Numbered from the stretch's first letter, positions 40,271-48,484 are shown. The stretch is 58,060 nt of DNA from Rugamonas aquatica (GCF_009380215.1 NZ_WHUG01000023.1:1-58060); one strand, 5' to 3'. The notes: generated from the sequence alone by a model not told the origin. Program-made: numbers and translations.

Positions 40271-41743
40271 TTAATCCTCAGGCAAAGCTTCTTCGCGCCA
40301 CTGCAGGCCATCGCGGCCGATCAGTGCCGATGCGGCGGCAGGGCCCCACGTGCCGGAGGCGTATGGAATCGGGAAACTGTCGTCGGCTTCCCAGTTGTTC
40401 AGGATAGGTTCGACCCATTCCCACGCCGCTTCCAGCTCGTCGCCGCGCATGAACAGGGTCAGCTGGCCGCGCAGCACGTCGAGCAGCAGGCGCTCGTAAG
40501 CGTCCATGCGCGGAGATTTGAACGACTCGCGGAAGTCCAGTTCCAATTCCGCCTGCTTCAGGCGCATGCCGTCGCCCGGCGTCTTGGCCATCAGGTTCAT
40601 GCGCAGGCCTTCGTCCGGCTGCAAGCGAATGACCAGCGAGTTGGGCTGGAAGCTGTTGGTCGGCTGCGCGAAGATCGAATGCGGGATCTGCTTGAAGCGC
40701 ACGACGATCTCGGCCAGGCCGTCGGCCATGCGCTTGCCGGTGCGCAGGTAGAACGGCACGCCGGCCCAACGCCAGGTATCGATTTCCGCCTTCATCGCGA
40801 CGAAGGTCTCGGTGCGCGAATGTTCCGGCGCATCCGGTTCGTCGCGGTAGCTCGGTACGGCCTTGCCGTCGACGTGGCCGGCGCGGTATTGGCCGCGCAC
40901 GATGTTCTGCGCCAGCGTGGTCGGGGTGAATTTTTTCAGCGAACGCAGCACCTGCAACTTCGCATCGCGCACGGCGTCCGGCGCGATCGAGGTCGGCGGC
41001 TCCATGGCGACGATACACAGCAGTTGCAGCAGGTGGTTTTGCAGCATGTCGCGCAGCGCGCCCGAGGTGTCGTAGTAGCCCATGCGGTTGCCCACGCCCA
41101 GTTTCTCGGCGATGGTGATCTGCACGTCGGAGATCCACTCGCGGCGCCACAGCGGCTCAAACAGGATGTTACCGAAGCGCAGGGCCAGCAGATTCTGCAC
41201 GGTCTCCTTGCCCAGGTAGTGGTCGATACGGTAGATCTGCGATTCCTCGAAGACCTTGCCCACTTCGGCGTTGATCTGCTTGGCCGAGGCCAGGTCGCGA
41301 CCCAGCGGTTTTTCCAGCACCACGCGCGAGTTCTTCGTCACCAGGCCGTTGGTCTTCAGGTTCTCGCAGATCTGCGAGAAGATCGCCGGCGGCGTCGCCA
41401 GGTAGTAGACCTTGGTGATGGCGTCGTCCTTGCGCAGCGCCTCGACCAGCGTCTTGTAGCTGTCGGAATCGGTGGCGTTGAGCGACACATACACGATGCG
41501 GGCGGTGAACTTGGCCCAGGCGGCCGGCGTGACGGCCGGCGACTTGATGTGCGGTTTGGACGTGGTCTCTACCGTGTTGAGGAAGTCTTGCTGGCTGGCG
41601 TCGGCGCGGCCGACGCAGATGATGCGGGCGGTGGCCGGCAAGTCGTTGGCCACGTCGCGGGCGTACATCGCGGGCAGCAATTTGCGCATCGCCAGATCGC
41701 CGCTGCCGCCAAACAGAACCAGGTCAAAATCGGTAAGAGCCAT
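40271..41743 (-). CDS. zwf: Glucose-6-phosphate 1-dehydrogenase
   Basis: 490 aa. NADP site at the N terminus (DLVLFGGSGDLAMRKLLPAMY) and the active-site signature RIDHYLGKETVQN. Further family blocks: VLEKPLGRDLASA, FYLRTGKRMA, YERLLLDVLRGQLTLFMRGDELEAAW (split here as YERLLLDVLRG and LFMRGDELEAAW). Oxidises glucose 6-phosphate to 6-phosphogluconolactone, feeding the Entner-Doudoroff and pentose phosphate routes. The stop codon touches the hexR start, so zwf-hexR is an operon. Two HexR-like boxes lie 50-96 nt upstream. Confidence 0.97.
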   Translation of the reverse strand: MALTDFDLVLFGGSGDLAMRKLLPAMYARDVANDLPATARIICVGRADASQQDFLNTVETTSKPHIKSPAVTPAAWAKFTARIVYVSLNATDSDSYKTLVEALRKDDAITKVYYLATPPAIFSQICENLKTNGLVTKNSRVVLEKPLGRDLASAKQINAEVGKVFEESQIYRIDHYLGKETVQNLLALRFGNILFEPLWRREWISDVQITIAEKLGVGNRMGYYDTSGALRDMLQNHLLQLLCIVAMEPPTSIAPDAVRDAKLQVLRSLKKFTPTTLAQNIVRGQYRAGHVDGKAVPSYRDEPDAPEHSRTETFVAMKAEIDTWRWAGVPFYLRTGKRMADGLAEIVVRFKQIPHSIFAQPTNSFQPNSLVIRLQPDEGLRMNLMAKTPGDGMRLKQAELELDFRESFKSPRMDAYERLLLDVLRGQLTLFMRGDELEAAWEWVEPILNNWEADDSFPIPYASGTWGPAAASALIGRDGLQWREEALPED

Positions 41744-41792
41744 AATTATTCGCAGTATGTAGAGTGCTGAAAGAGGGATGTCCAGTCGTGAC

Positions 41793-41807
41793 CGTAAATT
41801 TACTACG
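41793..41807. promoter_or_regulatory. HexR-like operator 1, upstream of zwf
   Basis: CGTAAATTTACTACG. Aligned with the edd box TGTAGTAAAATTTCA read in reverse, and with the TGTA...TACA pattern recalled for proteobacterial HexR sites, it matches at about 12 of 15 positions. It is followed by a further half-like CGTAAATT at 41806-41813. Confidence 0.65.
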
Positions 41808-41824
41808 TAAATTATCGTTTTGCA

Positions 41825-41839
41825 AGAAAATTTACTACA
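41825..41839. promoter_or_regulatory. HexR-like operator 2, upstream of zwf
   Basis: AGAAAATTTACTACA. Shares the TTTACTACA half with operator 1 and is centred 32 nt from it, about three helical turns, so two dimers could bind the same face. Confidence 0.55.
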
Positions 41840-41863
41840 AATGCTGCGGTTGCAGCATATAGT

Positions 41864-42760
41864 TTATTCGATATACGCAGGCTCCGTGCGGCCGGCCACA
41901 TCGACGCTGATCGCCAGCAGCTTGCCGCTGAGCGGATACTGCGCCAGTTCGGGCGCGGGACGGGCGCCGGCGCTGGTGACGTACAGCGTGCGCAGGTCGG
42001 CGCCGCCGAAGGCCATCATGGTCGGGCAGCGCACCGGCAGCGCGATCTCGCCGATCAATTCGCCGGACGGCGACAGCTTGACCAGGCGCGCGCCTTCGAA
42101 CATCGCCACCCAGTAATTGCCTTCGCTGTCGACGGCGGCGCCGTCGGGACGGCCGCCGTAGTTGTTCTCCTTGTCCATCGAGAACTGGTGCAGCAGGCGC
42201 TGGTTGGAAGCGAGTCCGGTGGCGACGTCGAAGTCCAGCTTCGTGACGCGGTGGGCGCTGGTGTCGGCGTGGTACATGGCCGTGTAATCCGGGCTGAAAC
42301 CGAGGCCGTTGGAGTTGGTCATGCCGCCCGACCAGGCTTTGCGGATCGCGCCTTTTTCGAGCACGAACATCTCGGCGGCCGGCTTGTCGCGCGGTTCGTA
42401 GATGGTGCCGACCCAGAAGCGTCCGGCGCCGTCGACGTGGCCGTCGTTGAAGCGGGTGATGGCGGTGTCGTAGGGCGCGGCGGCGATTTCGGTCAGGCGG
42501 ACTTCATCGCTGCCGGTGTCCAGGTGCGCGAAGCCGCTGCGCATGGCGACCACCAGGCCGCCCTGGTCGCTGACGGCCAGTGTGGCCGGTTCGCTGGAGA
42601 GCTTCCACGAACGGTGCGCGCCGCTGGCCGGATCGAGGCGGTGCACGGTGAAGGCGGGGATGTCGACCCAGTACAGCGCCTGTTCCTGCGCGTGCCACAG
42701 CGGGCACTCGCCGGTTTGCATGACGGCGTCGTAGACTACTTCGATTGGATAGGTACTCAT
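41864..42760 (-). CDS. SMP-30/gluconolactonase/LRE family lactonase
   Basis: 298 aa from the ATG at 42760 (MSTYPIEVVYDAV); the frame runs further upstream through a palindromic repeat, giving only repeat-derived residues. Six-bladed propeller family with the metal ligands expected of SMP-30: E18 in TGECPLW, N151 in TNSNGLGFS and the aspartate of RPDGAAVD (D206). Such enzymes hydrolyse sugar lactones. It sits between pgi and zwf, and no pgl gene is visible. A role as gluconolactonase, or as a stand-in for 6-phosphogluconolactonase, is plausible from position, though phosphorylated lactones are not the usual SMP-30 substrates. Confidence 0.87.
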   Translation of the reverse strand: MSTYPIEVVYDAVMQTGECPLWHAQEQALYWVDIPAFTVHRLDPASGAHRSWKLSSEPATLAVSDQGGLVVAMRSGFAHLDTGSDEVRLTEIAAAPYDTAITRFNDGHVDGAGRFWVGTIYEPRDKPAAEMFVLEKGAIRKAWSGGMTNSNGLGFSPDYTAMYHADTSAHRVTKLDFDVATGLASNQRLLHQFSMDKENNYGGRPDGAAVDSEGNYWVAMFEGARLVKLSPSGELIGEIALPVRCPTMMAFGGADLRTLYVTSAGARPAPELAQYPLSGKLLAISVDVAGRTEPAYIE

Positions 42761-42779
42761 TGCATTGTTATCCGATGAG

Positions 42780-42862
42780 CCGTCATTCCCGCGTAGGCGG
42801 GAATCCATGCTGAGCCTATGTGGCAGGCGTTCTATGGATTCCCGCCTGCGCGGGAATGACTG
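42780..42862. repeat. Paired dRS3-like palindromes, copy B
   Basis: ATTCCC-N8-GGGAAT occurs at 42785-42804 and again, inverted, at 42838-42857, with GTC and GAC at the outer edges. It lies between the pgi stop (42867) and the lactonase start (42760), both on the minus strand. Same family as copies A and C. Confidence 0.92.
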
Positions 42863-42866
42863 GCGG

Positions 42867-44516
42867 TTAAATGTGCTGCGCGGCTTTGGCCATGATGATC
42901 AGGCCATTGGTGGAACTGTCGTGACGTTCCGGCTGGATGTCGCCGGTCAGCTCCGCGTGGATGTTCTTGGCCAGGACTTTGCCCAGCTCCACGCCCCACT
43001 GGTCGAAGCTGTTGACGTCCCAGATCACGCCCTGCACAAAGGTCTTGTGTTCGTACAGCGCGATCAGCGCGCCCAGCGTGGAAGGCGTCAGCTGGTCCAT
43101 CAGGATGGTGTTGGACGGACGGTTGCCGGGGAAGGTCTTGTGCGGCACCAGTTCGTCGATTTCGGATTCGCTCAGCTTCTGCGCGGTCAGGTCGGCGCGC
43201 ACTTCGGCGGCGGTCTTGCCGGTCATGAAGGCTTCCGATTGCGCGAAGCAGTTGGCCAGCAGCGAATCGTGATGACCCGGCAGGTCGTGCGTGGCGCGCA
43301 GCGCGGCGATGAAGTCGATCGGCGTGACGTCGGTACCTTGATGCAGCAGCTGGAAGTAGGCGTGTTGCGCATTGGTGCCGCACTCGCCCCACACCACCGG
43401 GCAGGTCGGCGTATCGACTTCGGCGCCGGCGCGCGTGACGCGTTTGCCGTTGCTCTCCATGTCCAGCTGTTGCAGGTAGGCCGGGAAGCGGCTCAGGTCC
43501 TGGTGATACGGCGCGATCGACAGCGAGCCGGCGCCCAGGAACTGGCGGTTCCAGAAACCGATCATCGCCAGCAGCACCGGCATGTTCTGTTCCAGCGGCG
43601 CCGTGCGGAAGTGTTCATCCATCGCATGTGCGCCGGCCAGGAAGTCGCTGAAGTAGCCGAAGCCCACCGCCAGCGCCACCGCCAGACCGATCGCCGACCA
43701 TACCGAATAACGGCCGCCGACCCAGTCCCAGAACGGGAACATATTGGCCGGATCGATGCCGAAGGCCTGCACCGCCGCGGTGTTGGTGGAAACGGCGACG
43801 AAGTGGCGCGCCAGGTCTTCCTCTTTCGCGGACTGCAGGAACCAGCTGCGGGCGGTGCCGGCGTTGAGCATGGTCTCGGCGGTGACGAAGGTCTTGGAGG
43901 CGACGATGAACAGCGTGGTCTCCGGGTCGACCTGCGCCAGCGCGGCGTCCATGTCATGGCCGTCGACGTTGGAGACGAAGTGCATCTTCAGGCGCGGATG
44001 GGCGTACGAGCGCAGCGCCAGCACGGCCATCTTCGGCCCCAGGTCCGAGCCGCCGATGCCGATGTTGACGACGTCGGTGATCGGCTTGCCGGTGTGGCCC
44101 AGCCACGCGCCGCTGCGCACGCGGTCGGTGAAGCCCTTGATCTGGTCCAGCACCGCGTGCACGTCGTGGGCGATGTCCTGGCCGTCGACTGTCAGCGCCT
44201 TGCCGCGCGGCATACGCAGCGCCGTGTGCAGCACTGCGCGATGTTCGGTAAGATTGATCTTTTCTCCGCCCAGCATGGCGTCGCGCTGGCGCTCCACGCC
44301 GCGTTCGCGGGCCAGGTCCAGCAGTAGGCCGATGGTGTCGGCGTTCAGGCGGTTCTTCGAATAATCGAGGAACAGGCCGGCCGCGTCCACCGTCAGTTTG
44401 GGGAAGCGCTGCGCGTCGGCGGCGAACAGCTGGCGCAGTTGCCAGTCTTTTGCATCGGCGGCGTGGGATTCGAGGGCGAGGAAGCTGGAAGTGGAGGTCA
44501 GTGCTGGCTGGCGCAT
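42867..44516 (-). CDS. pgi: Glucose-6-phosphate isomerase
   Basis: 549 aa from MRQPALTSTSSF at 44516; a second ATG two codons upstream (44522) is possible. Both family signatures are present: DVVNIGIGGSDLGPKMA at the sugar-phosphate site and EHKTFVQGVIWDVNSFDQWGVELGK in the C-terminal part (split as EHKTFVQGVIWDVNS and FDQWGVELGK). Catalytic Glu and His lie in VWGECGTNAQH and the Lys in DQWGVELGK. Interconverts glucose 6-phosphate and fructose 6-phosphate. With tal it lets hexose phosphates return to the zwf entry point. A HexR-like box lies 59-73 nt upstream. Confidence 0.96.
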   Translation of the reverse strand: MRQPALTSTSSFLALESHAADAKDWQLRQLFAADAQRFPKLTVDAAGLFLDYSKNRLNADTIGLLLDLARERGVERQRDAMLGGEKINLTEHRAVLHTALRMPRGKALTVDGQDIAHDVHAVLDQIKGFTDRVRSGAWLGHTGKPITDVVNIGIGGSDLGPKMAVLALRSYAHPRLKMHFVSNVDGHDMDAALAQVDPETTLFIVASKTFVTAETMLNAGTARSWFLQSAKEEDLARHFVAVSTNTAAVQAFGIDPANMFPFWDWVGGRYSVWSAIGLAVALAVGFGYFSDFLAGAHAMDEHFRTAPLEQNMPVLLAMIGFWNRQFLGAGSLSIAPYHQDLSRFPAYLQQLDMESNGKRVTRAGAEVDTPTCPVVWGECGTNAQHAYFQLLHQGTDVTPIDFIAALRATHDLPGHHDSLLANCFAQSEAFMTGKTAAEVRADLTAQKLSESEIDELVPHKTFPGNRPSNTILMDQLTPSTLGALIALYEHKTFVQGVIWDVNSFDQWGVELGKVLAKNIHAELTGDIQPERHDSSTNGLIIMAKAAQHI

Positions 44517-44574
44517 AATCATTGGGCGTCGTTAAGTCTGAGGGAGGGGATGCGTGAATGATACATGAAAAAGA

Positions 44575-44589
44575 GGTAAATTCACTACG
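44575..44589. promoter_or_regulatory. HexR-like operator 3, upstream of pgi
   Basis: GGTAAATTCACTACG. Matches the TGTAAATTTTACTACA-type pattern at about 11 of 15 positions, with the ACTAC half well kept. It lies in the divergent pgi/edd region, nearer pgi. Confidence 0.5.
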
Positions 44590-44685
44590 GTTCCGTTAAA
44601 ACTCTGCTTTCCGGGCTGCGCAGGGTGGGCGGTCAACAACCCCGGACGCGGGCGGGATAATAAAAGTAGGCTGAATTCGAAATTT

Positions 44686-44700
44686 TGTAGTAAAATTTCA
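44686..44700. promoter_or_regulatory. HexR-like operator 4, upstream of edd
   Basis: TGTAGTAAAATTTCA, one mismatch from a full TGTA...TACA palindromic form. It overlaps a TAAAAT hexamer (44691-44696) that could be the edd -10 box and lies 26-40 nt before the edd ATG, a good position for repression. Confidence 0.75.
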
Positions 44701-44725
44701 CGGAATTCATTCATAAGGAACGATC

Positions 44726-46648
44726 ATGGCGTTGCATCCAGTCCTAGAAACCGTCACCGCACGCATCATCCAGCGCAGCAAGCCGTCGCGCGGCGCGTAT
44801 CTGGCCCATCTTGAGGCCGCCCGCGTCAAAGGCGTCCAGCGCGGCGCGCTGGCCTGCACCAACCTGGCCCACGGCTTTGCCGCTTTCCCCGCCAACGACA
44901 AGCTGTCGCTGAAGGAACTCAAGAAGCCATCGGTGGCGATCGTCTCGGCCTACAACGACATGCTGTCGGCCCACCAGCCGTTTGAAGGCTACCCGGCGCT
45001 GATCAAGGATGCGGTGCGCGAAGTCGGCGCGGTCGCCCAGTTCGCCGGCGGCACGCCCGCCATGTGCGACGGCGTCACGCAGGGCCAGCCGGGCATGGAG
45101 CTGTCGCTGTTCTCGCGCGACGCCATCGCCATGTCGACCGCCATCGCGCTGTCGCACAATATGTTCGACGCCGCCGTCTACCTGGGCGTGTGCGACAAGA
45201 TCGTACCGGGCCTGCTGATCGGCGCGCTGCACTTCGGCCACCTGCCTGCGGTGTTCGTGCCGGCCGGCCCGATGACCACCGGCCTGTCCAACTCCGAGAA
45301 AGCCAAGATCCGCCAGCTGTACGCGCAGGGCAAAGTCGGCCGCGCCGAACTGCTGGAAGGCGAATCGCAGTCCTACCACAGCGCCGGCACCTGTACCTTC
45401 TACGGCACCGCCAACAGCAACCAGATGCTGATGGAAGTGATGGGCCTGCACCTGCCGGGCGCTGCCTTCATCACCCCGAACACGCCGCTGCGCGACGAAC
45501 TGACCAAGGCTGCCGCCCAGCGCGCCGCCGTCATCACCGCGCAATCGAAGGAATACCTGCCGGTCGGCCATGTGGTCGATGAGAAGTCCATCGTCAACGC
45601 CATCGTCGCGCTGCTGACCACCGGCGGCTCGACCAACCACACGCTGCACCTGGTGGCCATCGCCAAGGCGGCCGGCATCGTCATCGACTGGAACGACTTC
45701 GACGAGCTGTCGAAAGTGGTGCCGCTGCTGACGCGCATTTACCCGAACGGCAACGCCGACGTCAACCACTTCCACGCGGCTGGCGGCACCGGCTTCGTTA
45801 TCCGCGAACTGCTGGACGGCGGCCTGCTGCACGACGACGTCACCACCGTGCTGGGCAAGGGCCTGCGCGCGCACTGCGCCGAGCCTTTCCTGGGCGAAGG
45901 CGGCAAGGGCGTTATCTGGAAAGATTCGCCGACCGAGTCGGGCGATGAGGCGGTGCTGCGCAAGATCACCGCGCCGTTCTCGCCGGACGGCGGCACCGTG
46001 CTGGTACAGGGCAACCTGGGCCGCGCAGTGATGAAGGTCTCGGCCGTCAAGCCCGAGCATCAGACGGTGGAAGCGCCGGCGCTGGTGTTCAACTCGCAGG
46101 AAGATTTCATGGACGCCTACAAGGCCGGCCAGCTTGACCGCGATTTCGTCGCCGTGCTGCGCTTCCAGGGCCCGCGCGCCAACGGCATGCCGGAACTGCA
46201 CGCGCTGACCCCGGCGCTGGCCAACTTGCAGGACGCCGGCCGCCACGTGGCGCTGGTGACGGACGGCCGTATGTCTGGCGCGTCGGGCAAGGTGCCGGCG
46301 GCGATCCACGTGTCGCCTGAGATTCTGGCTGGTGGCCCGCTGGGCCTGGTGCGTGATGGCGACATCATCCGCGTTTGCGCTCGCACCGGCACGCTGGAGG
46401 CGCTGGTCGAATCGAGCGTGTGGCATTCGCGCTCGCTGGCCAACGCTGACCTGACGCCGAACGGCGTGGGCATGGGCCGCGAGCTGTTCGCCATGTTCCG
46501 CAACAGCGTGTGCGAAGCGGAGAAGGGCGCGACCACGTTCCCACTGCCGTCGCCGATTCCTACCACGGTGGGCCTGCATGACAAAGACCCGGTCGGCAAC
46601 ACCATGCCAGGCTCCGATGAAGATTACTCGATGAAGAAAGAAGCGTAA
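44726..46648 (+). CDS. edd: Phosphogluconate dehydratase
   Basis: 640 aa, IlvD/Edd family. Dehydrates 6-phosphogluconate to 2-keto-3-deoxy-6-phosphogluconate with a 4Fe-4S cluster. Family blocks: VSAYNDMLSAHQPFEGYP, GGTPAMCDGVTQGQPGMELSL (Cys cluster ligand within CDG), AGTCTFYGTANSNQMLMEVMGL (second Cys) and LVTDGRMSGASGKVPAAIHV. The C-terminal tail of about 35 residues is longer than in E. coli Edd. An AAGGAACG ribosome-binding site precedes the ATG. 3 nt before eda, so edd-eda is an operon under the HexR-like box at 44686. Confidence 0.97.
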   Translation: MALHPVLETVTARIIQRSKPSRGAYLAHLEAARVKGVQRGALACTNLAHGFAAFPANDKLSLKELKKPSVAIVSAYNDMLSAHQPFEGYPALIKDAVREVGAVAQFAGGTPAMCDGVTQGQPGMELSLFSRDAIAMSTAIALSHNMFDAAVYLGVCDKIVPGLLIGALHFGHLPAVFVPAGPMTTGLSNSEKAKIRQLYAQGKVGRAELLEGESQSYHSAGTCTFYGTANSNQMLMEVMGLHLPGAAFITPNTPLRDELTKAAAQRAAVITAQSKEYLPVGHVVDEKSIVNAIVALLTTGGSTNHTLHLVAIAKAAGIVIDWNDFDELSKVVPLLTRIYPNGNADVNHFHAAGGTGFVIRELLDGGLLHDDVTTVLGKGLRAHCAEPFLGEGGKGVIWKDSPTESGDEAVLRKITAPFSPDGGTVLVQGNLGRAVMKVSAVKPEHQTVEAPALVFNSQEDFMDAYKAGQLDRDFVAVLRFQGPRANGMPELHALTPALANLQDAGRHVALVTDGRMSGASGKVPAAIHVSPEILAGGPLGLVRDGDIIRVCARTGTLEALVESSVWHSRSLANADLTPNGVGMGRELFAMFRNSVCEAEKGATTFPLPSPIPTTVGLHDKDPVGNTMPGSDEDYSMKKEA

Positions 46649-46651
46649 ATC

Positions 46652-47275
46652 ATGACCATGACTCTGCTCGATATTATGCGTACTTCGGCCGTGATCCCGG
46701 TGATCGCGATTGACGAACCTGAACATGCAGTACCGCTGGCGCGCGCGCTGGTGGCTGGCGGCATCCGCGTGCTGGAAGTGACGCTGCGCACCAAGCACGG
46801 CCTGGGCGCGATCAAGGCCATGTCGGCGGTGGAAGGCGCCATTGTCGGCGTCGGCACCTTGACGCAGCCGGAGGAGTTTGCTGCCGCGCGCGATGCGGGT
46901 GCAGTGTTCGGCGTATCGCCGGGCTTGACGCCGGCGCTGATCGCCGCCGCCAAGAGCAGCGGCCTGCCGCTGCTGCCGGGCGTGATGACGCCGTCGGAAG
47001 TGATGGCTGCGCGAGAGCAGGGCTTCCGTCAGTTGAAGCTGTTCCCGGCGGTGCCGGCGGGCGGCATCGGCATGTTGAACGCGATTGGCGGTCCGCTGCC
47101 GGACGTGATCTTCTGCCCGACCGGCGGCATCTCGCAAGAGACCGCGTCGCAATTCCTGGCGCTGAAGAACGTGGCCTGCGTAGGCGGCTCGTGGCTGACG
47201 CCGAAGGACGCCATTGCCGCTGGGGATTGGGAGCGCATCACTGATCTGGCGAAGGCGGCCAGCGGTTTGCGTTAA
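46652..47275 (+). CDS. eda: KDPG aldolase (2-dehydro-3-deoxyphosphogluconate aldolase)
   Basis: 207 aa. Catalytic Glu in RVLEVTLRTKHG (E42) and Schiff-base Lys in RQLKLFPA (K129); phosphate-binding loops GVGTLTQPEEF and CPTGGIS. Cleaves KDPG to pyruvate and glyceraldehyde 3-phosphate, completing the Entner-Doudoroff pathway. It starts 3 nt after edd and is followed 13 nt later by a strong terminator whose hairpin also encodes the end of the convergent brnA gene. Confidence 0.97.
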   Translation: MTMTLLDIMRTSAVIPVIAIDEPEHAVPLARALVAGGIRVLEVTLRTKHGLGAIKAMSAVEGAIVGVGTLTQPEEFAAARDAGAVFGVSPGLTPALIAAAKSSGLPLLPGVMTPSEVMAAREQGFRQLKLFPAVPAGGIGMLNAIGGPLPDVIFCPTGGISQETASQFLALKNVACVGGSWLTPKDAIAAGDWERITDLAKAASGLR

Positions 47276-47281
47276 GCAGAT

Positions 47282-47315
47282 AAAAAAAACGGCGCCTAAG
47301 GCGCCGTTTTTTTTT
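47282..47315. terminator. Bidirectional intrinsic terminator between eda and brnA
   Basis: An 8-bp perfect stem (ACGGCGCC at 47289-47296 with GGCGCCGT at 47100+200 positions, that is 47300-47307) has a TAA loop. A nine-T run follows on the plus strand and an eight-T run on the minus strand, so it can stop both convergent transcripts. The brnA stop codon lies in the hairpin. Confidence 0.93.
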
Positions 47316-47583
47316 GACTGCCAATGTCGAGCAGGGAAAGCTCTTCTCTGATGACTTTTCTGAGTGAGGCTGCCGTGATCGGCTTGTTGCGATCAGTCGG
47401 CGTATTCATTGCAGCTCGGAGTGCGGTGTTGATCATGGTTTGATAGCCAGTTCCCTGCGTTTCCGCCTGATTGCGGAAGTGCTCGATAACATCATCATCC
47501 AACATGATGGTAATGCGAGTTTTCCCCGGTGACGCGATGACGGCGCCACGCTTGCCTTTGCTGAAATCATACTCTTTGCGCAT
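47296..47583 (-). CDS. brnA: BrnA-type antitoxin
   Basis: 95 aa. The segment KTRITIMLDDDVIEHFRNQAETQGTGYQTMINTALRAAM (positions about 21-59, quoted in parts: ITIMLDDDVIEHFR and GYQTMINTALRAAM) is the ribbon-helix-helix DNA-binding domain of BrnA/DUF4415 antitoxins. The Lys/Arg-rich N terminus is also typical. It neutralises BrnT and represses the operon. It overlaps brnT by 17 nt, the usual toxin-first order. Its last codons (KKTAP, then TAG) are encoded by the eda terminator hairpin, so the C terminus has probably been shaped by that element; homologues may end differently. Confidence 0.88.
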   Translation of the reverse strand: MRKEYDFSKGKRGAVIASPGKTRITIMLDDDVIEHFRNQAETQGTGYQTMINTALRAAMNTPTDRNKPITAASLRKVIREELSLLDIGSQKKTAP

Positions 47584-47857
47584 GATATTGCTCCGCTTCG
47601 CCTTTGCTGGCCTTACGCGCGGAAATTAACCGAGTACGATCTCCACGCGGGGTGTGAATAACGACCAAAATTCGTGCGTTGGAATCTGATCCGAGCGTGA
47701 CAAGGCGCTGCTCGTCCATCTCATCACAGTCGAGCATCGTGATGGCCATTGGATCGTTCAGCGCCTCCTCCGCTTGGGCAAAACTGACCTTGTGCTTGTT
47801 CAGGTTGGCTCTTGCCTTGGCGGGATCAAATTCGACGTTTGTATAGGAATTATGCAT
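47567..47857 (-). CDS. brnT: BrnT-type ribonuclease toxin
   Basis: 96 aa. VEFDPAKARANLNKHKVSFAQAEEAL is the BrnT/DUF497 hallmark (W/F-D-P-x-K-A-x-x-N-x-x-K-H-x-V-x-F), and QRLVTLGSDSNARILVVIHTPRGDRTRLISARKAS carries the catalytic-site region of this RelE-like fold (quoted parts: RLVTLG, RTRLISARKAS). BrnT cleaves RNA and blocks translation. The ATG at 47857 has AGGA only 1 nt upstream and lies inside an inverted repeat, so initiation may be leaderless or weak. Overlaps brnA by 17 nt. Confidence 0.9.
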   Translation of the reverse strand: MHNSYTNVEFDPAKARANLNKHKVSFAQAEEALNDPMAITMLDCDEMDEQRLVTLGSDSNARILVVIHTPRGDRTRLISARKASKGEAEQYHAQRV

Positions 47858-47867
47858 ATCCTATACA
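47840..47867. promoter_or_regulatory. brnTA operator palindrome
   Basis: TGTATAGGA (47840-47848) and TCCTATACA (47859-47867) form a perfect 9-bp inverted repeat with a 10-nt spacer, spanning the brnT start codon. Probably the binding site of BrnA or the BrnT-BrnA complex for autorepression. Confidence 0.7.
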
Positions 47868-47920
47868 TATTGATTCAAGTGATGGCGGCTGCCTTGACCT
47901 TGCTCAATCCGTTAAATATG

Positions 47921-48436
47921 TTATCGATTCGGATTCAGGCAGAACAAGCCCGCCTTGGTCGCGAGCTCCAGTATCGGCGCGGCTTGTTCGCGGTTTTTGA
48001 AGTACAGGATGTTGGTGTCATCCCAACCCGCCGCATAGATGCAGCCCAGTTCCGGCAGGATGATGAATTGCGACGGCACGCCGTAGTCGTTGAAGCGCGA
48101 CTGCCGCACAAAGCCTTCGCGGTCCGTGTAACGCTTCAGCACCAGCCTGGCCTTGGCCGGCCAGCGGCCGCGGTAGCGCAGCGTGTAGACCGGCGTCAGG
48201 TCGAACAAGGCCGCCCAGTGCTGCTCGAACTTCTTGTTGCGGCGTACGCGTTCTTCGCCTTCGAAGCAGTCCAGCAAATTCCACTCGCTCTCATCGTCGA
48301 GCCAGTGGTCGAACACGGAAATCGCCAGGCGCTCCATGCCGCCGTCCGAGTCCAGTTCGCGGATTTGCTTCAATTGCGGGAACTGCCGATCGATTTCGGC
48401 AGCGACGTTCGCGTCAACGCGAGACAGCATCTTCAT
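47921..48436 (-). CDS. Uncharacterised protein (171 aa)
   Basis: 171 aa, family not recognised with confidence. Soluble and rich in aromatic and charged residues: FDHWLDDESEWNLLDCFEGEERV, FDLTPVYTLRYRGRW, GVPSQFIILPELGCIYAAGWDDTNILYFKN. The C-terminal half resembles DUF3885-like small cytoplasmic proteins in pattern (a Y/W-rich strand followed by DDTN), but this is a weak impression. No signal peptide. It lies upstream of brnTA on the same strand, with a 63-nt gap, in a short accessory segment between eda and the P450 cluster. Normal codon use supports expression. Confidence 0.6.
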   Translation of the reverse strand: MKMLSRVDANVAAEIDRQFPQLKQIRELDSDGGMERLAISVFDHWLDDESEWNLLDCFEGEERVRRNKKFEQHWAALFDLTPVYTLRYRGRWPAKARLVLKRYTDREGFVRQSRFNDYGVPSQFIILPELGCIYAAGWDDTNILYFKNREQAAPILELATKAGLFCLNPNR

Positions 48437-48484
48437 ATACTTCCTTGAGTGGTGGCCAGGCTTGCAAGGCCGAAGTATATACGC

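Noticed and set aside
42761..42808. N-terminal extension of the lactonase (MDSRLRGND...)
   Set aside because: Also translated repeat sequence (copy B); MSTYPIEV at 42760 is the sensible start.
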